Part shown: piece after piece, positions 18,276-27,546 of the stretch
How the letters are laid out: every line of letters starts with the position of its first letter
How positions within the stretch are numbered: position 1 is the stretch's first letter
DNA from: CAZMGG01 sp964565715
GTDB lineage: Bacteria > Planctomycetota > UBA1135 > UBA2386
Assembly: GCA_964565715.1 (NCBI GenBank)
Contig: CAZMGG010000019.1
Coordinates: 1 to 58,600 of the forward strand
Length of the DNA: 58,600 nt
Direction: 5' to 3'
Position numbers and translations under genes: made by a program
The notes under the pieces: generated by a model
Database searches by the model: none
Seen by the model: the letters and a program-made list of their open reading frames with translations, nothing else
What the model was told of the DNA's origin: nothing

Positions 18276-18974
18276 TCGGCAGGTCCGGCGGCCGGCGGGT
18301 CCACGCGGACCCGCCGGCCCGGCCCCCCAGGCGCGCGGCGCGGCGGCGACCCCTGCCACCATCGGGGCGGCGCGCTGCCGCACGGCGTCCCAGCGGCCCT
18401 GGGCCAGATCCTCGGGCGCGAACAGGGTGCCGACGAAGCCGACGCCGAAGGCGCCGGCCCGCAGGTACGAGGCGGCGTTCTCGGCGGTGACGCCGGCGGT
18501 GGGGAACACCTTCAGGAACGGCAGCGGCCCCAGCACCGCCTTCACGTAGTCGGCGCCGCCCGGCGCCAACGGGAACAGCTTGACCACGTCGGCGCCCGCC
18601 CGATGCGCCGCCAGCATCTCGGTGGGGGTGAAGGTGCCCGGCACCGACACCACGCGGTGCTCGCGGCACCAGCCGATCACCTCCGGATCGGTGACCGGCG
18701 AGACCAGGAAGCGGGCGCCGGCGTCGCGGGCGGCCTTCGCCTCGTCGACCGTCAGCACGGTGCCGGCGCCGGCCAGGATGCCGGGCTGCTGGCTGAGCCA
18801 GCGCACGTGCTGCAGGGCCTGCGGCGTGGTCAGCGTCACCTCCACCAGCTGGAAGCCGCCGTCGATGGCGGCCTGCAGGGCGGGCCGCACCGCGGCCGGC
18901 AGGGCGGTGCGCAGGATGGCGGAGCAGCGGTGGCGGGCGAACGCGGCGAGGGTGTCCTGGTGAGGGTCGGTCAC
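18272..18974 (-). CDS. KHG/KDPG-family aldolase, reading frame lacks a normal stop
   Basis: From GTG at 18974, about 218 residues match 2-keto-3-deoxy-6-phosphogluconate/4-hydroxy-2-oxoglutarate aldolase: VEVTLTT, GAGTVLT, FLVSPVTDPEV, VPGTFTPTEM and the Schiff-base Lys in DVVKLFPLAPGG. The reaction is aldol cleavage of KDPG (or a relative) to pyruvate and an aldehyde in Entner-Doudoroff or sugar-acid catabolism. E. coli Eda has R in LRT at the substrate loop where this has T. Homology ends near RQRAAPMVAG, but no stop occurs in frame; the frame stays open far into the antisense gene. A one-base error in the six-C run at 18323-18328 would bring in the TAG at 18272-18274, so the end is provisional. 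Confidence 0.75.
18291..18318. terminator. Perfect 12-bp hairpin between convergent genes
   Basis: GCCGGCGGGTCC (18291-18302), loop ACGC, then GGACCCGCCGGC (18307-18318). It lies 15 bases after the stop of the 16566-18275 gene and just beyond the expected end of the convergent aldolase, so it may terminate both transcripts. There is no U-tract. Confidence 0.6.
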
Positions 18975-19017
18975 AAGGGCAGGCTACCGGCCCGGCCGGC
19001 CGAACGGCAGCCTGGCT

Positions 19018-20262
19018 TCAGCTCGCGAACAGGCCGAGGCCCTTGCCCGGCTTGTGGCCGGGGAAGAAGTCCGCCGGCGGCTGGAAGCCGAGGTGCTGGC
19101 GCAGCACGTCGGCCATCACGTCGCGGAAGTCGGTCGTGACCGGCAGGTCGCGGGCCTGGTAGAGGTCTTTGTCGGCGAGTCCGTTCCATCGGCCGGCGAT
19201 GCGGCCGCCGGCGATGCCGCCGCCGAGCGCCAGCATCAGGCCGCCATGACCGTGATCGGTGCCGGCGTTGCCGTTCTCGCGGCAGGTGCGGCCGAACTCG
19301 GTCATCACCAGCACCAGGGTGCGGTCCAGGTCGGGGCCGAGATCGGTGGCGAACGCGGCGAGCGACTGCGCGACGTGGCCCAGCATCGTCGCGAACGTGC
19401 CCTCGCTGCCGCCCTCGTTCGCGTGGTGGTCCCAGCCGCCCATGTCGGCGCAGGCCACCTCGGTCTCGCCGGCGCGGATCAGGCGGGCGATGCGGCGCAG
19501 GCGCTGGCCGAGGCCGCCCTGGGGGTAGGTGGCCGTCGCGGGAGCGGCGGGCGCCTGCTGCACGACCTCGTCGAGCCGCCGCAGGGCGGCGATGGTGGCG
19601 CGGCCGGCTTCCAGCACCGGATCCACCGGGCCGGTCGGCTTCGGATCGCCCATCTGCCCGCCCATCGTCTCGCCGCCGCCATAGAGCCCCTCCACGGCGC
19701 CGAGGCCCTCGCCGCGCCGCTGCGTGTCGGGCACCGCAAGCACCGGGTAGTCGCCGCGCAGGGACTTCGGCAGCAGCCCCTGCATGGCGACGGCGCGCAG
19801 GGGGCTGTCCCGGTCGGAGCGGGTCTGGTGCAGGTAACGGTCGAGCCAGCCGGCGCGGACCGTGCGCAGGCCCGGGGCCGCGTACTCCATGAAGTCCTGG
19901 GCGTCGAAGTGGCTGCGGGTCGGGTGCGGCGAGCCGACGCAGACGATCGGCAGCAGCCGCTTTGCCGCGTAGAGTGGCCCCAGCGGCGCCAGTGCGGGGT
20001 GCAGGCCGAAGGTCTTGTCGAGCGGCAGCACGGCGCCCTCGCCGCTGGCAGGGATGGCGATGGTGGGGCGGAGCTGGCCGTAGCGTTCGTCGCCGAACGG
20101 CACCAGCGTGTTGAGCGTGTCCTGGCCGCCGCGCAGGTAGATGGTGACCAGGGCCGGCCGGCCGGCGCGGCCGCCGAGGTGGAACAGCGGGCGGGGCAGG
20201 TGGGCGGCCAGAAGGCCCGCGCCGGAGAGCTTCAGAAAGGCGCGACGATGCAGGTGGGTCAT
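19018..20262 (-). CDS. DUF1501 protein (sulfatase-like fold) with Tat-type signal
   Basis: 414 residues from ATG at 20262. The N-terminus RRAFLKLSGAGLLAA is a twin-arginine signal, as in most planctomycete DUF1501 proteins. Family blocks present: LRGGQDTLNTLVPFGDERY, the H/D-rich GGWDHHANEG, VMTEFGRTCRENG, and DHGHGGLMLALGG. The fold is that of alkaline phosphatase/sulfatase proteins but the function is not established. It starts 13 bp after DUF1800 and ends 43 bp before the aldolase, so it belongs to the qNOR-DUF1800-DUF1501 run. DUF1501 and DUF1800 genes are almost always paired and are thought to act together outside the cytoplasm. Confidence 0.9.
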   Translation of the reverse strand: MTHLHRRAFLKLSGAGLLAAHLPRPLFHLGGRAGRPALVTIYLRGGQDTLNTLVPFGDERYGQLRPTIAIPASGEGAVLPLDKTFGLHPALAPLGPLYAAKRLLPIVCVGSPHPTRSHFDAQDFMEYAAPGLRTVRAGWLDRYLHQTRSDRDSPLRAVAMQGLLPKSLRGDYPVLAVPDTQRRGEGLGAVEGLYGGGETMGGQMGDPKPTGPVDPVLEAGRATIAALRRLDEVVQQAPAAPATATYPQGGLGQRLRRIARLIRAGETEVACADMGGWDHHANEGGSEGTFATMLGHVAQSLAAFATDLGPDLDRTLVLVMTEFGRTCRENGNAGTDHGHGGLMLALGGGIAGGRIAGRWNGLADKDLYQARDLPVTTDFRDVMADVLRQHLGFQPPADFFPGHKPGKGLGLFAS

Positions 20263-20275
20263 CGGGGGATCCTCG

Positions 20276-21910
20276 TCATTGGCGTTGGAACTCGGGCGAG
20301 CCGAGCAGGAGGCCGAGCATCACCGGCGGAACCTGTCGGCGACCGCGCCGGCCGTCGCCGGCCTTGGCGAGCACGTCGGCCATCGCCTGCCGGGTGGCCT
20401 GGCTGATGCCGCCGGGTACGACCTTCGCCGCCAGACCGTCGATCCAGCTCTGCGGGTTCGCGGGATCGAGGTCGGCGTAGAGGGTGGCAGGTACCCGCAC
20501 GCCGCGGATGCGGCCCTCGGCCAGGTCTTGCGCGAAGCGCCAGCGCACCGCCATGTGACCCGGATCGCACCAGGCGCCGGCCTGATCGAAGTAGCCGGTC
20601 GGGTCGTCGCAGCCGTAGAGGGGCTCGCAGAGTTCCTGCAGGTAGCGCTGCAGCGAGTCGGTGGCGACCACGTCGGCGCCGGTGACGCGCAGGGCGCTCA
20701 CCACGAACTCGAAGGGCCGCTTGAACTTGGCCTGGTAGTGGCGGCGTGCGAAGAACTCGGGGTCGGCGACGATCGCGCGGTAGGCCTCGTCGAGAGCGCC
20801 CTTCCCCTTGCGCAGGGCCGTCGCCACCCGGTCGATCGCATCCTGCGGTGGCTCGTCGGCGAGGAAGTGCCGGCACAGCTTGGTGGCCAGGTAGCCGGCG
20901 GTGTTGGGATGCGTCGCCAGGAGCTGCAGGGCCAGTTCGCCCTCGTTCCGCGGGTTCTTGCGGTCGTATTCGATGACCCGACCGAGCAGGCGTTTGTCGC
21001 CGTCGCAGTGCAGATCGGCGCGGAACAGGAAGCCGTCGTCCTCGGCGCGGCCGAGCCCCACCGACCAGCCGGTCAGGATGCGGGCCAGCTCGATCACGTC
21101 CTGCTGGTCGTAGCCGTTGTCGACGCCGAGCGTGTGCAGCTCCATCAGCTCGCGGGCGTAGTTCTCGTTGAGGCCGCGCTGGCGGGCGATCTCGGCGGCC
21201 TCCTCGCCGCGCTCCCGGGAGCCGGTGCGGCGGCGGGTGGTGCGCTCGATCTCCTTGAGCTCCTGCTCGGTGGCGGGCCGTCGCGACAGGTGGTTGTCGA
21301 GGTAGAGCAGCATCGCCGGGTGGCGGGCGGTGGCGCGCAGCATGGACGGGAAGTCGCCGTGGAGGTGGGCCCGCAGCGCCGAGCGCTCCCAGTCGGGCGC
21401 GATCAGCCGGAGCTGGTCCTTCTCCAGACAGATGTTGAAGTGGTTGCGCCAGAAGTCGGCCAGGGTCTCGGTGACCTGGTCCTCGGCGTAGACCGCCCGC
21501 AGCAGCACGGCCTCGCGCAGCTCGCGACCGGGCTGGTTGCGCAGCCGGTTCTGCTCGGCGCGCTCCTTCGGCGACGCGTCGGCGGGCAGCCGCAGGCGGT
21601 AGGTGCCGACCAGTTCGGCGCAGTCGAGGTAGAGGGAGGCGAGCGGCTTCAGGCGTTCGGTCAGCAGGGTCGGCTGGGCGTCGGCGGGGGCCAGCCGGGC
21701 CTCGAACCAGGCCCGCGCGCCCTGCCGGGCCACCTCGTCCACCAGCGCCGGCGTGGCGCCGAACGCGAAGCGGTTGAGCAGGTGGACCGCCTGCTCGCGG
21801 GCGGTGAGCGGACCGCTGGTGGGCGTGGCGGCCTGGGTCTGCGCCGGCGCGAGGCTGACCATCGCCAGCAGGAGGCCGGCGGTCCGGGATAGGGAGCTGG
21901 TGGGGGTCAT
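20276..21910 (-). CDS. DUF1800 protein
   Basis: 544 residues from ATG at 21910. Signal peptide (LLLAMVSLAPAQT), then the DUF1800 pattern: HLLNRFAFGATPALVDEV, DFWRNHFN, the RGLNENYARELMELHTLGVDNGYDQQDV block in pieces, and LTGWSV, with FFARRHYQAKFKRPFEFVVSALRV near the C-terminus. The biochemical role is unknown; in Planctomycetota and proteobacteria it pairs with DUF1501, found here 13 bp downstream. It begins 15 bp after the qNOR stop codon, which strongly suggests co-transcription with qNOR, an association I do not know to be described. Confidence 0.92.
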   Translation of the reverse strand: MTPTSSLSRTAGLLLAMVSLAPAQTQAATPTSGPLTAREQAVHLLNRFAFGATPALVDEVARQGARAWFEARLAPADAQPTLLTERLKPLASLYLDCAELVGTYRLRLPADASPKERAEQNRLRNQPGRELREAVLLRAVYAEDQVTETLADFWRNHFNICLEKDQLRLIAPDWERSALRAHLHGDFPSMLRATARHPAMLLYLDNHLSRRPATEQELKEIERTTRRRTGSRERGEEAAEIARQRGLNENYARELMELHTLGVDNGYDQQDVIELARILTGWSVGLGRAEDDGFLFRADLHCDGDKRLLGRVIEYDRKNPRNEGELALQLLATHPNTAGYLATKLCRHFLADEPPQDAIDRVATALRKGKGALDEAYRAIVADPEFFARRHYQAKFKRPFEFVVSALRVTGADVVATDSLQRYLQELCEPLYGCDDPTGYFDQAGAWCDPGHMAVRWRFAQDLAEGRIRGVRVPATLYADLDPANPQSWIDGLAAKVVPGGISQATRQAMADVLAKAGDGRRGRRQVPPVMLGLLLGSPEFQRQ

Positions 21911-21925
21911 GGGCTTGGGCTCGAG

Positions 21926-24220
21926 TCAGGTTTGGGGGGCGGTGGCCGCAACGGCGCCGGCGTCGGCGTCGGTGGCCGGCGCCGGCAGGGCGGGACCGGT
22001 TGCCTTCAGGTCGGTGCAGCGGGTGAGGCAGAACCAGCACAGCGGCAGCACGCCGCCGACGACGAAGGTGGCGCCGCCGACCAGGCGCAGCCAGGCGGCG
22101 GTCTGGAAGGCAGTGCCGCCGATGAACTCCTGGGAACGGGCGTACCAGAAGCCGCGCTCGAGCACCGCGTCGAGCTGCAGCACGCCGGCGGGCAGCGTGT
22201 TGCACAGCACCATCAGGCCGAGGCCGAGGTTGAGGCTCCAGAACACCGTGTGGAGCAGCGCGCCGTTCCATCGTCCGGCGGCCAGCAGGTGCCGCCCGCA
22301 GAACAGCAGCGCCGCCACCGACAGGTTGCCGTAGACGCCCATCAACGCCGCGTGGCCGTGGTTGACGGTCAGCCACGTGCCGTGCTCGTAGTAGTTGACG
22401 ATCGGCAGGTTGATGATGAAGCCGAAGACGCCGGCGCCGAGGAAGTTCCAGAAGTTGACCGCGATCAGGAACAGGAATGCTTCACCCTGGCCGAAGCGGC
22501 CGTTGCGCCCGCTGTTCGGCGCGTGCACCACCTGCGGCATGCGGCGGAAGCGCCAGGCCTCCAGCGTCAGCAGGATCAACGGCACGACCTGCAGCGTCGA
22601 GAACACGCTGCCGATCGCCAGGGTCTCCACCGGCTTGGCGTTCCAGTAGAAGTTGTGGGAGATGCCCAGCAGGCCCGAGCCGAGGAACAGGATCGCCGCC
22701 AGGTAGACCACGCGGGCGGCGGCGTTCTGGCTCACCAGCCCCATCAGGAACATGAAGTAGGCGACGATGGCGGTGGTGAAGACCTCGAAGAAGGCCTCGA
22801 CCCACATGTGGATCACCATCCAGCGCCAGAAATCGGCGATCGCGAAGTTGGTGCGCGGGCCGGCGACGAAGCCCGACAGCGACAGCAGCAGGATGGCTGT
22901 GATCGAGCCCAGCAGCCAGTAGGGCAGGCTCCACGCCCGCTTCTGCCGCAGCACCGGCCACAGGCCACGGCCGACCACGATCGCCCACAGCAGGAACGCC
23001 AGCAGCAGCAGGCCCTGCCAGACCTTGCCCAGCTCGACGAACTCCCAGCCCTGGTGGCCGAGGCTGCGCCACCATTCGCCGAGCAGGCCCTTCGGTCCGA
23101 GCAGCGTGCCCACCACGCTGCCGCCGACGATCACGATCAGCAGCCAGAACAGCGCGTTGACCAGGCGGAGCTGGCCTGGCGGCTCCGGGCCGGCGATCAG
23201 CGGCAGCACGAAGATCGAGGCGGCGATCCAGCAGGCGGAGATCCAGAAGAGCGACAGCAGCAGGTGCCAGCTCCGGGTGATCGTGATCGGCAGCCATGCG
23301 GCGAGGTCGACGCCGAAGAACCGGGTGAAGCCGACGAAGTCGTGGATGGTCAGCACGCCGGCCAGGACCTGGATCAGGAACAGGCAGGCGGCGACGACGA
23401 AGAACTTCCAGGTGGCGCGCTGGGTCGGGCTGGGTCGGAACCCGCCCAGGCGTTCGACGGTCAGCGGCTGCCGCTCCGGCTGTGGACTCCAGCCGACGAT
23501 CTGGTCGAAGCGGCCATACACGTAGAGCACCACGCCGACGCCGAGCACCAGGGCCAGGGCGCCGAACACGCTCCAGAAGGTCACCGGCGCGCTCGGCGTG
23601 TTGCCGGCCAGTTCGTCGTAGGGCCAGTTGTGGGTGTAGGAGTAGTCGTGGCCGGGCCGCCTTGCCGCGCAGACCCAGGCGCCCCAGAAGAAGAACGCGG
23701 TGAGGTCCCTCGCCTCCTGCTCGTGGCGGACGTAGCCGGCGGGCTGGATCGTGTCGGGGCCGTCGCCGCACAACCACGCCACGTAGTGGCGCTCCAGTGC
23801 GGCGAAGGCGGCGGTCTGGGCGGCGGTGAGGCGGACCGTGCCGGCCTTCGCCTCGAAGGTGTTGGCCTTGAGCTCGAGGCGGGTGCGGGCGGCCGCCAGC
23901 AGATCGGCATCGGCGTTGTCCGCCAGCGCCCGGCGGTGGTGGTCGTTCACGCTGACGGCGATCCGGTGCAGCGCGTCGGCGGTGTAGTCCGGCCCGCGGC
24001 CGGCGCCGTCGCCGAACATGCTGCCGTGGTCCATCAGGCCGTAGCGCTGGAAGGTTTCCTGCCCGTCCAGGATGGTGTCGGCGGTCACGACCACCGCGCC
24101 ATCCGGAGCCGTGAAGGTCGGGATCGGCGGCGCATCCTGGTAGGTGCGCACGCCCATGAAGACGAGGCCGGTGCCGCCGATCGCGAACAGCAGCACGAGA
24201 GGGATCCACCAGTGACGCAT
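21926..24220 (-). CDS. norZ: Quinol-dependent nitric oxide reductase (qNOR, NorZ-type)
   Basis: 764 residues from ATG at 24220, the usual qNOR length. The N-terminal hydrophilic extension (FQRYGLMDHGSMFGDG, DYSYTHNWPYDELAGN) characteristic of the fused quinol type is followed by about 12 membrane segments. Haem and FeB ligands are visible: SWHLLLSLFW, HMWVEAFFEVFTT, GISHNFYWNAKP and NHGHAALMGVYGN. The enzyme reduces two NO to N2O with electrons from quinol in the cytoplasmic membrane, either as part of denitrification or as NO detoxification. No nir or nos genes accompany it, which favours detoxification. It is the first gene of a tight run with DUF1800 and DUF1501. Confidence 0.95.
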   Translation of the reverse strand: MRHWWIPLVLLFAIGGTGLVFMGVRTYQDAPPIPTFTAPDGAVVVTADTILDGQETFQRYGLMDHGSMFGDGAGRGPDYTADALHRIAVSVNDHHRRALADNADADLLAAARTRLELKANTFEAKAGTVRLTAAQTAAFAALERHYVAWLCGDGPDTIQPAGYVRHEQEARDLTAFFFWGAWVCAARRPGHDYSYTHNWPYDELAGNTPSAPVTFWSVFGALALVLGVGVVLYVYGRFDQIVGWSPQPERQPLTVERLGGFRPSPTQRATWKFFVVAACLFLIQVLAGVLTIHDFVGFTRFFGVDLAAWLPITITRSWHLLLSLFWISACWIAASIFVLPLIAGPEPPGQLRLVNALFWLLIVIVGGSVVGTLLGPKGLLGEWWRSLGHQGWEFVELGKVWQGLLLLAFLLWAIVVGRGLWPVLRQKRAWSLPYWLLGSITAILLLSLSGFVAGPRTNFAIADFWRWMVIHMWVEAFFEVFTTAIVAYFMFLMGLVSQNAAARVVYLAAILFLGSGLLGISHNFYWNAKPVETLAIGSVFSTLQVVPLILLTLEAWRFRRMPQVVHAPNSGRNGRFGQGEAFLFLIAVNFWNFLGAGVFGFIINLPIVNYYEHGTWLTVNHGHAALMGVYGNLSVAALLFCGRHLLAAGRWNGALLHTVFWSLNLGLGLMVLCNTLPAGVLQLDAVLERGFWYARSQEFIGGTAFQTAAWLRLVGGATFVVGGVLPLCWFCLTRCTDLKATGPALPAPATDADAGAVAATAPQT

Positions 24221-24374
24221 GGGCCGGGCCTCGACGGTTTCGGGACAACGATGTCCACTAACCGCTCCGATCGGCGCTGGCAAGGCTTCGCCTGAGGCGC
24301 CGGCGTATGGATCGTGTAACGACGCGCGGCTACGCCGCCGGCCGGAACCGCCTACGCCCTTGGTCGCCGCGGGC

Positions 24375-25787
24375 TCAGAACTGCGCGCGGTAGGCGTCCC
24401 ACATCACCGCCTGCCACGGGATCCACGCCCGCGTCCACTCGCCCTTTGGCTCGGTCTGCAGGTAGCGGTCCATGTAGGCGAACAGCGGCGGGTGCGCCCA
24501 CTGCTCCTGCAGGCCCATGATGCGGATCGCCAGGACCTGGCCGACCCAGGCGTTGGCGGTGCAGCAGCGGCGGTAGGGATCCGCCTCCCACGCCGCCTGG
24601 TCGTTCTTCGGCTCGTTGGCGTGCGAGAAGCCGAACTCCGGCAGGCCGTCGTGCTCCCTGGTGTAGCCGCCGTGTCCCCAGTTCCACACGCCCGGCGCGG
24701 TCTCCCGCACGAAGAAGGTCTGCGCGTCCTCGCTGAACACCGCGGTGAAAGTGCCGTCGTCGCGGCGCCCGCTGGGGAAGTCGCGGCCGACCCGCAGCAT
24801 GGCCGCGTCGTGCAGCACGGCGCCGGCCAGCAGGATGCAGAACTTGCGGCCGCTGCCGTGGCCGCCCTCGCCGGGGTAGATGCAGCCGCCCTTGACGTTG
24901 CCGTAGGTGTCGATCCCGTACTGCACCATGCGCACCAGCAGCGGCCGCTTCTGCGCGTCGGTGAAGTCGCACTGCAGCAGCAGGGCGCCGCTGCTGACGT
25001 CGGCGCACAGGTCGCGGCCGTAGTCCTTCATGTTCTCGACCGGGTGCAGGAAGCGGTTGCACCAGCCGGACACGTGGTCGAGCCAGACCCTCTCGAACAG
25101 GGCGGCGGTGGCGCCCGGGTCCGGCGCGCCGGCCAGCGGCGGCAGCCGGCCCAGCACCGAGAAGTCGAGCTGGCTGCCGCGGAAGCGCACGGTCTTGTCG
25201 CCGCGGCAGTAGGGCGGGCGGAAGCTGTCCGGCGGCGGCTCGGCGGCGAGGCAGGTGAGCACCGCGGCGGTGCGGAGCTGGCTCACCGGGCCCGGCTCGA
25301 GCTGGCTCTGCACCGAGACGAGGCTCTGGCCCGGCTGCAGCAGCAGCGGCTGCTCGGCGGCGATGCCGAGCGCCTTGTTGCGCTCGGGCCGGTAGCGGTT
25401 GTCGTGGAAGTCGCCGTAGAGCGCGCTGTCGTAGCCGTGCAGCAGGTCACCGGGCTCCGGGTCGATCATCGAGCCGTGCACGGTCCGTTCGCCGTGCAGC
25501 CCGGACTTCGGCTCGATGGCGACGATGCGGACTGGGCCCACCACCCAGGGGTCGCCGTTGGCGAACTCGCCCACCGGGTAGTAGCGGTCGAAGGACCAGG
25601 TGAGGCCGTGCCGGTGCACCACATTGGCGCGGCCGCGGGCCGGCGCGGTCTCGCCGCCCGGCGCGGGCGACCAGGCCGGCAGCGGCGGTTCCGGCAGCGG
25701 CGGCGGCTGCTGGGCCCGCAGCGCGGTCACGGGCGCGAGCAGCAGCGGCGCGAGCAGGATGGCGAGGCGGGGCAGGAGGCTTGGCAT
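24375..25787 (-). CDS. Exported protein of an unrecognised family (paralogue of the upstream gene)
   Basis: About 470 residues from ATG at 25787. Signal peptide ends VTALRAQ, followed by a Pro-rich linker. The core of about 400 residues is shared with the neighbouring 25801-27546 protein: LTWSFDRYYPVGEF, VHGSM, NRYRPE, FLHPVENMKDYGRDLCADVSS in parts, GEGGHGSGRKFCILLAG, WNWGHGGYT, DPYRRCCTANAWVGQ and FAYMDRYLQTE. Conserved Trp, His, Gly and Arg in a mostly helical C-terminal half would fit a glycan lyase or hydrolase of (alpha/alpha)6 type, but I cannot name the family and give no function. The neighbour starts 13 bp upstream, so the two are probably one operon. A 154-bp gap separates it from qNOR. 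Confidence 0.65.
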   Translation of the reverse strand: MPSLLPRLAILLAPLLLAPVTALRAQQPPPLPEPPLPAWSPAPGGETAPARGRANVVHRHGLTWSFDRYYPVGEFANGDPWVVGPVRIVAIEPKSGLHGERTVHGSMIDPEPGDLLHGYDSALYGDFHDNRYRPERNKALGIAAEQPLLLQPGQSLVSVQSQLEPGPVSQLRTAAVLTCLAAEPPPDSFRPPYCRGDKTVRFRGSQLDFSVLGRLPPLAGAPDPGATAALFERVWLDHVSGWCNRFLHPVENMKDYGRDLCADVSSGALLLQCDFTDAQKRPLLVRMVQYGIDTYGNVKGGCIYPGEGGHGSGRKFCILLAGAVLHDAAMLRVGRDFPSGRRDDGTFTAVFSEDAQTFFVRETAPGVWNWGHGGYTREHDGLPEFGFSHANEPKNDQAAWEADPYRRCCTANAWVGQVLAIRIMGLQEQWAHPPLFAYMDRYLQTEPKGEWTRAWIPWQAVMWDAYRAQF

Positions 25788-25800
25788 GCGGGGCCGGGGC

Positions 25801-27546
25801 TCAGGACTGCGGACGATAGAGGTTCCAGGCCGTGCCATGCCAGTCTTGCCAGGCGCGGGTCCAGGTGCCCTGTCCTTCGGTCTGCAGGTAGCGATCCATG
25901 TAGGCGAAGAACGGCGGATGATTCCACGCCGCCTGCAGGCCCATGATGCGGGCTGTGAGGCACTGGCCGACCCAGGCGTTGGCGGTGCAGCAGCGGCGAT
26001 ACGGATCCGCCAGCCAGCCGGCGCGGTCGTTGGCCGGCGCCTGGGCGTGGTAGTTGCCCCATTCGGGCAGGCCGCGATGGCCGGCGGTGTAGCCGCCGTG
26101 GCCCCAGTTGAACACGCCCGCCGACGTCTCGGCGACCACGAAGGTCTGGCAGTCCTCGCCGAACACGGCGGCGTTGCGCGGATCGCCCGGGCCGAAGTAG
26201 CCCGACGGATGGCTGTGGCCCACGCCCAGCATGGCGGCGTCGCCCAGCAGGCGGCCGGCGAACAGGATCGGGAACTTGCGCCCGCTGCCCTGGCCGCCCT
26301 CGCCGGGCCAGGTGCAGCCGTGCTGCACGTTGCCCCAATGATCGATGCCGAGCTGCACCAGCCGCACCAGCAGGTCGCGCTTCTGCGCCGCCGGGAAGTC
26401 CATGTTCAGCACCAGCGCCGCGCTGCCGACGTCGGCGGTGAAGTCGCGGCCGTAGTCCTTCATGTTCTGCACCGGGTGCAGGAAGCGGCTGATCCAGCCC
26501 GGACAATGATCGAGCCAGACCCGCTCGAACAACGGCGCCAGCGCCGCCGGCCCGGGCGCGCCGGCGCTGGGGGCGAGGCGTCCCAGCGCGCCGTGCTCGA
26601 GCATGGCCTCGGTGAAGCGCACCGTGCGGTCGTGGCCGGTGTAGGGCGGCCGGAACGCGTCGCCCGGCGGCTCGCCGCCCAGCACGGTCAGCACCGCGGC
26701 GGTGGCCAACTGGCTCAGGCTCACCGGGTCGGCGACCATCTGGCTCACCGTCGAGACCAGGCTGCTGCCGGGCATCAGCCGCAGCGGCCGTAGCACCGAC
26801 ACGCCGATGGCCACGTTCAGGTCCGGACGATAGCGGTTCTGCGGCGCGCCCGGCGTGTCGCCGTAGAGCGTGTTGTCATAGCCGTGCTCGTGGGCCGGCA
26901 GCGGATTGCGCATGGAGCCGTGCACGACGCGACCGCCGTCCACCACGGTGGTGGCCGGCGTGATCGAAACGACGTCGACCGGGCCCAGCACCCACCAGTC
27001 GCCGTTGCAGAAGCGGCCGACGGGATGGGCCTCGGCGAAGGTCCAGGTGATGCCCCACTGCGACAGCGAACGGGCGAGGCCCACGGCACCGCCGCCGCCG
27101 TCGATCCGCACGCCGTCGGAGGTGGCGATCGGGCTGAGGTTGCCGGCGAGATCGCGGGCGCGCACGCTGGCATGGCAGGTCTGGCCGACGGTGAGGCCGA
27201 GGCCGCCGTTGCTCGCGGCGGTAGCCGTGCCGACGTCGGTCCAGTCCTGCAGATCGGTGCCGCCGGGCGTCGTGCCGATCGCCCACAGGTAGGCGGCGAT
27301 CGGGCCCTCGGCGTCGCGGAAGCCCTGCCAGTTGGCATGGATCGTGGTCACCGAGGCCTGCGCGTCGATGTCCTCGCCCGGGCCGTCGTTCACCGTGCCG
27401 ACGGTGGGCGGGCTGCCGTCATTGCCGCCGGTGCCCGCCGACTGCAGGCCGCCGCCACCGCAGGCACCGAGCAGCAGCACTGCGGCCCAGGGTCGCAGGG
27501 CGGGCCGGGCGGCGGGCCGGGTTGGGCGCGTGGATCGGCGAGGCAT
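25801..27546 (-). CDS. Lipoprotein paralogue with Fn3-like N-domain
   Basis: 581 residues from ATG at 27546. The lipobox AVLLLGAC places it as a lipoprotein. Residues about 45-150 (TTIHANWQGFRDAEGPIAAYLWAIG in parts, GLTVGQTCHASVRARDLAGN) form a fibronectin-III-like domain that its partner lacks. The remaining 400 residues match the neighbour block for block: WGITWTFAEAHPVGRF, VVHGSMRNP, FLHPVQNMKDYGRDF, GEGGQGSGRKFPILFAG, FNWGHGGYT, DPYRRCCTANAWVGQ and FAYMDRYLQTE. A Cys-Cys pair and Arg-Arg preceding it are kept in both. The tandem arrangement and different N-termini suggest duplication followed by different placement (soluble versus lipid-anchored). Confidence 0.65.
   Translation of the reverse strand: MPRRSTRPTRPAARPALRPWAAVLLLGACGGGGLQSAGTGGNDGSPPTVGTVNDGPGEDIDAQASVTTIHANWQGFRDAEGPIAAYLWAIGTTPGGTDLQDWTDVGTATAASNGGLGLTVGQTCHASVRARDLAGNLSPIATSDGVRIDGGGGAVGLARSLSQWGITWTFAEAHPVGRFCNGDWWVLGPVDVVSITPATTVVDGGRVVHGSMRNPLPAHEHGYDNTLYGDTPGAPQNRYRPDLNVAIGVSVLRPLRLMPGSSLVSTVSQMVADPVSLSQLATAAVLTVLGGEPPGDAFRPPYTGHDRTVRFTEAMLEHGALGRLAPSAGAPGPAALAPLFERVWLDHCPGWISRFLHPVQNMKDYGRDFTADVGSAALVLNMDFPAAQKRDLLVRLVQLGIDHWGNVQHGCTWPGEGGQGSGRKFPILFAGRLLGDAAMLGVGHSHPSGYFGPGDPRNAAVFGEDCQTFVVAETSAGVFNWGHGGYTAGHRGLPEWGNYHAQAPANDRAGWLADPYRRCCTANAWVGQCLTARIMGLQAAWNHPPFFAYMDRYLQTEGQGTWTRAWQDWHGTAWNLYRPQS

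Noticed and set aside
25801..27546. Reading the tandem pair as DUF1501- or sulfatase-type proteins
   Set aside because: Their conserved motifs do not match the metal-binding blocks of those families.
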